This document shows positions 57,086-62,845 of a DNA stretch of 62,845 nt, one piece after another (position 1 is the first letter of the stretch; every line of letters starts with the position of its first letter). Position numbers and translations under genes: made by a program. A model generated the notes under the pieces. It did no database searches. It was not told the origin of the DNA and saw only the letters and a program-made list of their open reading frames with translations. The stretch lies in assembly GCA_017540815.1 (NCBI GenBank), contig JAFYAI010000012.1, forward strand, positions 1-62,845. The letters are read 5' to 3'. The DNA comes from Spirochaetales bacterium. Its GTDB lineage: Bacteria > Spirochaetota > GWE2-31-10 > MWDO01.

Positions 57086-58948
57086 TTAATCTAACTCACT
57101 AATCTCTTTTGCGTATTTCTTGGCAACGATGTGTCGCCGAACTTTAAGTGTCTGCGTCAGTTCATCGCCAATCTCAAACTCCTTAGTCAGCACTCTGAAG
57201 TCGAAGACCTTCTCAAACGGCTTAAGCTGTGCCGAGTGTGCTTCCAACTCATTCTTATACAGTTCGATAATCTTGTCATTCTTAACCAGATCATCAAGGT
57301 CTTTATATTCGATATTGTTTGCTTTGGCATATTCTTTGAGATTCTCAATACTCGGTGAGATCAATGCGGACAGCCGCTTCTTATCCTGACCGAGAACAAC
57401 AATACCTGAGATATAAGTCGAACTCTTCAGATAACCTTCGACAAACTCCGGCTCGACATTCTCACCGCCGTTAAGGACGATAGTATCTTTGATACGGCCT
57501 ACAACGCTTATCTCTCCGCCGCGTGTCATCACACCGAGATCTCCTGTATGCAGCCAGCCGCCTGCAAGAGTCTTAGCAGTCGCTTCAGGGTTATTGTAGT
57601 AGCCCTGCATAACCATATCACCTTTGAGGATAATCTCGCCTCTCTGACCTCTCGGCAGTTCGTTGCCCTGCTCATCGACGATCTTAGCCTGCAATGACGG
57701 CAAAGCCTTACCTATGGTCGATCGAACCTGTTTAAGCGGATGACGCACACCGACGATCGGAGAACATTCTGTCATACCGTATCCGTCAAGGAAGTTTACA
57801 CCGATTGCGGTATAGAACTCATCAAGATACTTCGGAGAAGCACCTCCGCCTGTTACGCATATCCTCATCCTGCCGCCCAGAGTCTTGTGTATCGTTGAGA
57901 ATACGAGACGGGCAACCTTCTTAGGCAGCCAGAGCAGTATCACTGCCAGCAATGAACCGATCAGCTTAAAGAAATTCCTTCTTTTATAAGTCGGTGCTCT
58001 GCCGGTCAGATACTGATACGGGAACATATACGCTTTGCATATAGCCAACGCTCCGTAGAATGCCCCTTTCTTAAGGAATGAGCCTTTATTGACAGTAGTT
58101 GTGACTTTCTCATAAACCGCTTCAAGTATTCGCGGAACGAATATCTGCATCGTTGGTCTGATCTCTTTGAGATCCTTGATAAATGACTTCAGCGATGAAT
58201 AGTAACATGTCGATCCTGAGAAGTTACAGATATACTCACATGTTCGCTGCATTACATGCCAGATCGGCATAACCAATAGGAATATATCCTTATCCGAGAT
58301 AAGCAGCCGCTGTGCCGACTCGATGCTGTCCCGCAGCATCGCATACTGTGAGAGCATTACGCCTTTCGGATTGCCTGTAGTACCTGATGTATAGATATAT
58401 GTCACCGTATCATCCGGCTGTATGCCGCTGTCGATTCGTTCATTGATAAATGCTTCATTCTGTGCAAAGGTCTTTTTCCCCAGTTCCATAATTTCGTCAA
58501 AACACGGAATGTCTTTGCCGGCAGCGTCAAGTTTGTCTACACTGAGATATTTGACATTAAGGTCAAGTTCCTTTATCTTATCGAATGCTTTCTGCGTATC
58601 GATCATGATGTAGTTGACACCGCTGTGCTCCAGGATAAACTTCAGTTCATCACTGGCTGTGTCTGTACCTCGCGGAACGGAGATAACGCCCAATATCTGG
58701 AATGCGTAATCATTAAGCATCCACTGCATACGGTTGTCTGCGTAGATAAATATCTTATCTCCCTTAGTCAGTCCCAACTCTTTATATCCAGATGCCATAT
58801 ACAGAACCATCTGATAAAACTCATTGTAAGATGTCTCTTTGAATCCGTCACCTTCTCTTTTGATATAAATCGCTTTCTCTCCGTATAAATCCCGCGATCT
58901 GCGCAGCATCTGCGGAAGATTTTTTAATTCTTCTATGGTCTGTGCCAT
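57086..58948 (-). CDS. long-chain acyl-CoA synthetase (AMP-forming)
   Basis: 620 residues with RBS AAGGAG. The AMP-binding motif is VTYIYTSGTTGNPKGVMLSQ at about 186-205; the adenine motif GYGMTECSPIVGVR is at about 393-406; the hinge region HTGDLGVMTRGGEISVVGRI and a C-terminal QTLKVRRHIV with the catalytic Lys are in place. A hydrophobic stretch at about 335-350 (LLAVILLWLPKKV) is typical of spirochaetal and plant-like FadD proteins that touch the membrane. It activates fatty acids with ATP and CoA. It is monocistronic. Confidence 0.93.
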   Translation of the reverse strand: MAQTIEELKNLPQMLRRSRDLYGEKAIYIKREGDGFKETSYNEFYQMVLYMASGYKELGLTKGDKIFIYADNRMQWMLNDYAFQILGVISVPRGTDTASDELKFILEHSGVNYIMIDTQKAFDKIKELDLNVKYLSVDKLDAAGKDIPCFDEIMELGKKTFAQNEAFINERIDSGIQPDDTVTYIYTSGTTGNPKGVMLSQYAMLRDSIESAQRLLISDKDIFLLVMPIWHVMQRTCEYICNFSGSTCYYSSLKSFIKDLKEIRPTMQIFVPRILEAVYEKVTTTVNKGSFLKKGAFYGALAICKAYMFPYQYLTGRAPTYKRRNFFKLIGSLLAVILLWLPKKVARLVFSTIHKTLGGRMRICVTGGGASPKYLDEFYTAIGVNFLDGYGMTECSPIVGVRHPLKQVRSTIGKALPSLQAKIVDEQGNELPRGQRGEIILKGDMVMQGYYNNPEATAKTLAGGWLHTGDLGVMTRGGEISVVGRIKDTIVLNGGENVEPEFVEGYLKSSTYISGIVVLGQDKKRLSALISPSIENLKEYAKANNIEYKDLDDLVKNDKIIELYKNELEAHSAQLKPFEKVFDFRVLTKEFEIGDELTQTLKVRRHIVAKKYAKEISELD

Positions 58949-59081
58949 TATATCACTCCTTGGAATGTGATGATAGTTAAATATATTTTTACAATCGCTT
59001 AATGTTTACTATTAAAGTAAGATTTATTATAAAATATTTCTGACAATTTGTCAATTATTTTATTTTATGCTCATTATTCAC

Positions 59082-59110
59082 TTGCACTCTTGCTCAATAT
59101 ATGATAAAAT
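59082..59110 (+). promoter_or_regulatory. promoter of the membrane HTH protein gene
   Basis: TTGCAC (59082-59087), 17 bp, TAAAAT (59105-59110); the RBS AAGGAG precedes ATG 59142. The divergent gap back to 58949 holds TTTACTATTAAAGTAA, a small inverted repeat near 59003. Confidence 0.65.
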
Positions 59111-59141
59111 AGCGTCATTCAAATTTTGGCAAGGAGATGTT

Positions 59142-60044
59142 ATGCCGTATATCATTCTTTTTACGGTATTGTCCATTTTTATAATACTTGTTCTTACATT
59201 TCAATGGATCTTAGGAGATGAGAAGAGACAATATTACATAGCAGGACTTTTCTTATGCTACGGATTATGCACGATAGTTCGCCGCATACCGATTGTAGCA
59301 GAGTCACTCGATGCAACAGAATACGGACTGTCAATTATAGTATTCTCATGCTTTTTGCTGCTATCGGTATGGTGTGCCACAGGATATATCATGCAGATTA
59401 TCGACAATATGGTATTCCGCAGCGGAGTCGGCATCGCTATGGCTGCCGAAGGTGTAGTACTTAGCCTGTCAATCGCATTATGGCAGATGCATGTACACAG
59501 CTATCTCAAAGTATTTATCATAGGTATATTCATCATCGGATTGGCTTCGATCATATACAGCGTCTCATTCGCAATGATGCACAGAGCCTCATTCAGCAAA
59601 AGCGATAAAGCATACCTTATTGTTGCTTATATGATGATAACATGGTTTATGATCTCACTCATTATGAACCTCACCGAAACTAAATATATGTATATCGGTG
59701 GAGGCGGATTAGTTATATATTGTGTATTATACATCATTGACTCTGTTCTCAGAGTGCGCTACAAAATCGATCTTGCCGCAGCTCTAACTAAAAATGCTGC
59801 ATATAACGAAAAACAGAGACGCAAAAGTGAGTCTGCACTAAGCATATCAGGTATGACACATCGTGAGATAGAGATACTCGACATTATGGCACTGCACAAT
59901 GTCTTCTCCACACGAAGCATCCTGCCTTATCTGCCGGAAGATACCAGCGAATCGCAGGTAGACTCTATATTATCCGAACTGATGCACAAAGCTAATGTCT
60001 ATACACGGCAGGAACTGACTGAGAGATATAAGATAAATAACTGA
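59142..60044 (+). CDS. seven-helix membrane protein with C-terminal HTH-like domain
   Basis: 300 residues from ATG 59142. Seven hydrophobic helices (e.g. YIILFTVLSIFIILVLTFQW at the N-terminus, VFIIGIFIIGLASIIYSVSF, YLIVAYMMITWFMISLIM) make up about 225 residues. The C-terminal 60 residues, GMTHREIEILDIMALHNVF, ILPYLPEDTSESQVDSILSE, have the beginning of a LuxR-type HTH and helical continuation, though the recognition helix is not typical. It may be a membrane-bound one-component regulator with a 7TM sensor. It shares a terminator with pyrE. Function unproven. Confidence 0.7.
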   Translation: MPYIILFTVLSIFIILVLTFQWILGDEKRQYYIAGLFLCYGLCTIVRRIPIVAESLDATEYGLSIIVFSCFLLLSVWCATGYIMQIIDNMVFRSGVGIAMAAEGVVLSLSIALWQMHVHSYLKVFIIGIFIIGLASIIYSVSFAMMHRASFSKSDKAYLIVAYMMITWFMISLIMNLTETKYMYIGGGGLVIYCVLYIIDSVLRVRYKIDLAAALTKNAAYNEKQRRKSESALSISGMTHREIEILDIMALHNVFSTRSILPYLPEDTSESQVDSILSELMHKANVYTRQELTERYKINN

Positions 60045-60087
60045 CACAAGAAACAAGAACGCAGTCTTGTTGCTTGTGTTAGTTATT
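60040..60087. terminator. bidirectional terminator (membrane HTH gene / pyrE)
   Basis: AACTGACACAAG and CTTGTGTTAGTT with an inner ACAAGA/TCTTGT stem form a long, slightly imperfect hairpin between the convergent genes. Confidence 0.75.
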
Positions 60088-60112
60088 TATCCAAATAATT
60101 GTGAATTATGAA

Positions 60113-60808
60113 TTATGAATTGCTCTTCGCACCATACTGCTCATAGTATTTATCCAGCTCAGCCTTAATCTCATCAGTGATAACACTCTTATCACCGTGC
60201 GTATACAGAGCGTCAATAACATCTGCCATCGATACGATCGCACGAGCCGGGAAGCCGTATTTATCTGTGATAGTCTCAAGTGCAGACTTGTCTGTATCTG
60301 CGGCTTTCTCCATCCTGTTAAGGCTGACTATCTCACCAATGATCTTTATCCCGCCCGGCACAGTCTCCTGAGCTCTGATCTTCGGCATCACCTCTTCGAT
60401 AGACTTGCCGCTTGTGGTAACATCTTCGATAATGACAACACGATCTCCATCTTTTATCTTATATCCAAGCAGTCCGCCTTTGTCAGCACCGTGATCTTTA
60501 TCTTCTTTGCGGTCACAGCAGTATCGGACTTCTTTGCCGTAGAGATTGTAGAATGCGACAGCCGTCACAACCGCCAGCGGGATGCCCTTGTATGCCGGTC
60601 CGAAGAATACATCTATATCATCTCCGAAGTTATCATGGATCGCCTTAGCATAATACTCTCCGAGACGGGCAAGCTGACTGCCTGTCGTATATGCACCTGC
60701 ATTCATAAAGAACGGACTCTGGCGGCCGCTTTTCAGCGTGAATGATCCGAACTTCAGCACCTGACACTCAACCATAAAATCAATAAATTCTTTCTTATAC
60801 TGTTCCAT
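60113..60808 (-). CDS. pyrE: orotate phosphoribosyltransferase
   Basis: 231 residues with RBS AGGAG. It has LKFGSFTLKSGRQSPFFMNA at the N-terminus, FFGPAYKGIPLAVVTAVAFY, CCDRKEDKDHGADKGGLLGY (the flexible catalytic loop) and the PRPP motif RVVIIEDVTTSGKSIEE. PyrE makes orotidine 5'-phosphate in pyrimidine synthesis. The C-terminal extension of about 30 residues is charged and ends SNS, encoded by an AATTCATAATTCAT repeat that also gives the stop. It lies 2 bp after the ParB-like gene and is probably co-transcribed. Confidence 0.95.
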   Translation of the reverse strand: MEQYKKEFIDFMVECQVLKFGSFTLKSGRQSPFFMNAGAYTTGSQLARLGEYYAKAIHDNFGDDIDVFFGPAYKGIPLAVVTAVAFYNLYGKEVRYCCDRKEDKDHGADKGGLLGYKIKDGDRVVIIEDVTTSGKSIEEVMPKIRAQETVPGGIKIIGEIVSLNRMEKAADTDKSALETITDKYGFPARAIVSMADVIDALYTHGDKSVITDEIKAELDKYYEQYGAKSNS

Positions 60809-60810
60809 AG

Positions 60811-61731
60811 CTACTCCTGTTTCATTCCGAATAATTTCTTAATAAAATCAAAAAATCGCTGCAGCACTGTTCTGCTGCCATACTGTCTGCCGTATGACTC
60901 AACCGCTTCGGAGAGAGGCACATCCTGACCGTATCGCTTCTTCACATCATCCCAATGAGCCATTATCCACAGATAGAGGTCACTCGATGTTCGGTTCTTG
61001 AACATTTTCAGGATATGATGTTCTTCGATCTCACGAATGATAGGCATATACAATGTATCGTACCAATTCAACATCGCTTCGGTAAAATCGACATACCCGT
61101 TCCGCTCAATGCCCATATAATACTGATGACCGCATATATGAGTCATAATGTCGTCAAACCGTCCGGGACAGCTGAAATCAAGCATACTGACATCACGATA
61201 CTGATCGAGTTTGGTATTCTCAAGGAATATCTCCTTCTCATGTGCGATGATGATCCGCATCAGCTCTTCGTGACTCATCCCGGGAGTCAGCTTAATATCC
61301 GTCTGAATGTCTGTAACCTCGGCATCTATAAAGTCACATCCCTGACGCTTGGCAACTGACACGCGGTGATTGCCATCACGGACAAAATAAACTCCGCCGA
61401 GCTGATAAACCTTGATAGGCGGCAAAATAATATCTTTCAGATGAGCTTCATCGACACTCTGCCATCGCCGGCGCAGCATCTGTTTATCAGGCAGGAACTC
61501 GCGGGTAAAGTCATTATACCGCCCTTCACTGCCGACGATCTCATCGATCGGAACATATCTCATTCCGCCGTAAGACTCATTTTTGACTTTAAGATAGTGC
61601 ATCACTTCGTTAAATGAGATGAGTTTATTGTTCTGTCCTTTGAATTTCGATACGATATTTTGAAATACAGCCTTAGAATACGCCCGGTCAAAATCTTTGC
61701 CTGCAATATCCTTAATCATGGCATCATTCAT
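60811..61731 (-). CDS. ParB/Srx-like N-terminal domain protein
   Basis: 306 residues with GGAG five bases before the ATG. A central segment at about 85-140 has the ParB-like layout: IILPPIKVYQLGGVYFVRDG, then NHRVSVAKRQGCDFIDAEVT, close to the conserved 'DGNHRVxxAKxxG' of ParB-like nuclease/CTPase domains. The C-terminal part is helical (FTEAMLNWYDTLYMPIIREI). There is no HTH as in true ParB and no parA gene nearby, so chromosome partition is unlikely. Related genes often stand alone in spirochaetes and anaerobes. Confidence 0.82.
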   Translation of the reverse strand: MNDAMIKDIAGKDFDRAYSKAVFQNIVSKFKGQNNKLISFNEVMHYLKVKNESYGGMRYVPIDEIVGSEGRYNDFTREFLPDKQMLRRRWQSVDEAHLKDIILPPIKVYQLGGVYFVRDGNHRVSVAKRQGCDFIDAEVTDIQTDIKLTPGMSHEELMRIIIAHEKEIFLENTKLDQYRDVSMLDFSCPGRFDDIMTHICGHQYYMGIERNGYVDFTEAMLNWYDTLYMPIIREIEEHHILKMFKNRTSSDLYLWIMAHWDDVKKRYGQDVPLSEAVESYGRQYGSRTVLQRFFDFIKKLFGMKQE

Positions 61732-61836
61732 GGCAGCTCCGATATTTATTTTCGTTTACGGTATTATTTTAACATTTTTTATAATTAATTACAACTGATT
61801 TTTGAAGGCTGAGATTAAGAAAAAAGCAAGTTATTT

Positions 61837-62845
61837 CTAATCTGTCGATTTCATCTGCTCTTCCATCCTCTCCACGAAATGCTGCCCCCAATAGTCGCAC
61901 AACATTTGGCGTGCTTCGTTCTGCAAGTCCGGCACAACTGTCTGTCTGAGCTGCAGCAGATTATTCTGCAGATAGAATGATGTCCTCTGCCGGATATTTA
62001 TCATCTCATCATCGGCGAGGGGCTGTCTGCCTGCCGCAGTTTCCTGTTCTATCCATTGTATTATCACACTGAATACGCTCGCCGCCGAGCAAACCATCTT
62101 CCACTTATGGAGCGTGTCAATCTTGCGGACAGATGACATGCCTGTCGTCACACCGTAGCGATATACCTTATCCCGAATGCCGACATATCGATGTGCATAT
62201 TGCGAAATGAAGAAAAACAGCAGGAAGTCCTCTGCCATGTTGCACTCTGTATACGGGATATGATCAAAAGCCCTGACAAATAAATCACGGCGGATCAGTT
62301 TGCCCCAGCTTGTGCCGCTCATTGCCTTGCCGGCCAGCCATCCTCGGAAAATGTCATGCCCGGTAAGTGTTCCGTAGGTAATCTGCCCGTATCGATTGGG
62401 AGTGATCGGAGTAAACAAGCCGTCCTCACCGAATACTCCGGCAACAGTTGTGCCGTGGACTATATCGATCTCACCACCATCGGTATTAAGCCCGCCCGCC
62501 AAAGCACTCAACGCACCGTCTTCCAGCACATCATCACTATCCACCATTGCGATATACTCGCCGCTCGACTCGTGCATCAGCGTCCGGCGAACTTCGATCA
62601 GACCTCTGTTCTCCCTGTGCTCACGGAAATAAATATTGACCTTTGATAATCCGTGAGCCCTGCGGTATCTGCTGCACTCCCTCTGCATCGCTAATGCGAT
62701 CTGTTTGGCATCTCTGCCATTACTGTCATGCCCTCGGCTCTTATCACTTACGATAACGATCTCGAAGTTGGGATAATCCTGCGTTATAACAGAGCGTAAA
62801 CACCGCTCCAGAACAGGCTCGGTATCATAAACGGGGAGGCATACA
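61837..62845 (-). CDS. family 2 glycosyltransferase (5' end outside window)
   Basis: At least 335 residues are visible; the start lies beyond the right edge. The frame at the edge reads VCLPVYDTEPVLERCLRSVI, the GT2 N-terminal strand and helix, then YPNFEIVIVSDKS, HESSGEYIAMVDSDDVLEDG with the metal-binding DSDD, and NMAEDFLLFFFISQYAHRYV with the ED motif. It adds a sugar to a surface glycan. The intergenic space down to 61732 shows only AT-rich DNA. Confidence 0.9.
   Translation of the reverse strand, partial: VCLPVYDTEPVLERCLRSVITQDYPNFEIVIVSDKSRGHDSNGRDAKQIALAMQRECSRYRRAHGLSKVNIYFREHRENRGLIEVRRTLMHESSGEYIAMVDSDDVLEDGALSALAGGLNTDGGEIDIVHGTTVAGVFGEDGLFTPITPNRYGQITYGTLTGHDIFRGWLAGKAMSGTSWGKLIRRDLFVRAFDHIPYTECNMAEDFLLFFFISQYAHRYVGIRDKVYRYGVTTGMSSVRKIDTLHKWKMVCSAASVFSVIIQWIEQETAAGRQPLADDEMINIRQRTSFYLQNNLLQLRQTVVPDLQNEARQMLCDYWGQHFVERMEEQMKSTD

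Noticed and set aside
60811-61731. Chromosome partition protein ParB
   Set aside because: Only the N-terminal ParB-like fold is present; there is no HTH domain, parA gene or parS-like site nearby.

Overview
The window is about 62.8 kb of bacterial chromosome with moderate-to-low G+C, dense coding and a few AT-rich islands. It shows no tRNA, rRNA or CRISPR array. The cell is a diderm: there is a beta-barrel-like outer membrane protein ending in Phe, several lipoproteins with lipoboxes and a SPOR-domain protein. Intracellular-type TpLRR/BspA repeat proteins, a TatT/TP0956-like periplasmic helical-repeat protein, a WecG/TagA enzyme, a long-chain acyl-CoA synthetase and a giant 2-hydroxyacyl-CoA dehydratase activase together suggest an anaerobic, host-associated spirochaete of Treponema type. 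This is an inference of moderate confidence, because no rRNA or other phylogenetic marker is present.

Region 1 (1-3.6 kb) holds the start of an alpha/beta hydrolase gene. It is preceded by two toxin-antitoxin cassettes, each introduced by an identical 49-bp promoter/RBS/start-codon repeat. A leaderless DUF58 gene and a VapBC pair follow. Region 2 (3.6-13.6 kb) holds a WecG/TatT-like operon, rsmE, a SPOR protein with a threonine-rich linker, feoA-feoB-feoC under a DtxR-like iron box, a flavin reductase, a rhodanese lipoprotein, and a DinG-type helicase fused to a JAMM domain that seems to start at AUC. Region 3 (13.6-24.1 kb) mixes core genes (an ammonia-lyase of the histidine/aromatic family, cyclodeaminase FchA, a CDP-alcohol phosphatidyltransferase) with small selfish or defence-like units: an orphan HicB, two Fic proteins, a GNAT with a small partner, another GNAT, and a decayed VapBC.

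Region 4 (24.2-28.5 kb) is one 1449-residue CoA-dehydratase activase. Region 5 (28.7-36.1 kb) is accessory. It has a three-gene cluster of unknown function with a shared undescribed domain, a frameshifted serine recombinase remnant, an AlbA/Schlafen-type regulator and an ACT-ACT-metallo-beta-lactamase protein. Region 6 (36.1-51.2 kb) is an island with five leucine-rich-repeat paralogues. They have no visible secretion signal and share the same C-terminal tail. Among them lie a CDF transporter, a PPC/DUF296 protein, Sel1, an AAA ATPase, a MoxR-vWA pair and an AT-rich NYN-like nuclease. A dispersed two-hairpin repeat occurs next to several of these genes.

Region 7 (51.3-62.8 kb) returns to core-type genes: a NIF3/CutA-like protein, an iron-box flavodoxin, a methyltransferase/ATPase pair, a WG-repeat protein, an outer membrane protein, acyl-CoA synthetase, a membrane-anchored HTH protein, pyrE, a ParB-like protein and a GT2 glycosyltransferase.

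Three features recur across regions. The palindrome CACAATTGTG occurs ten times, always inside genes and in all three reading frames. Intrinsic terminators often run directly into the -35 box of the next promoter. At least three genes have perfect sigma-70 promoters placed so that the start codon is the transcription start.
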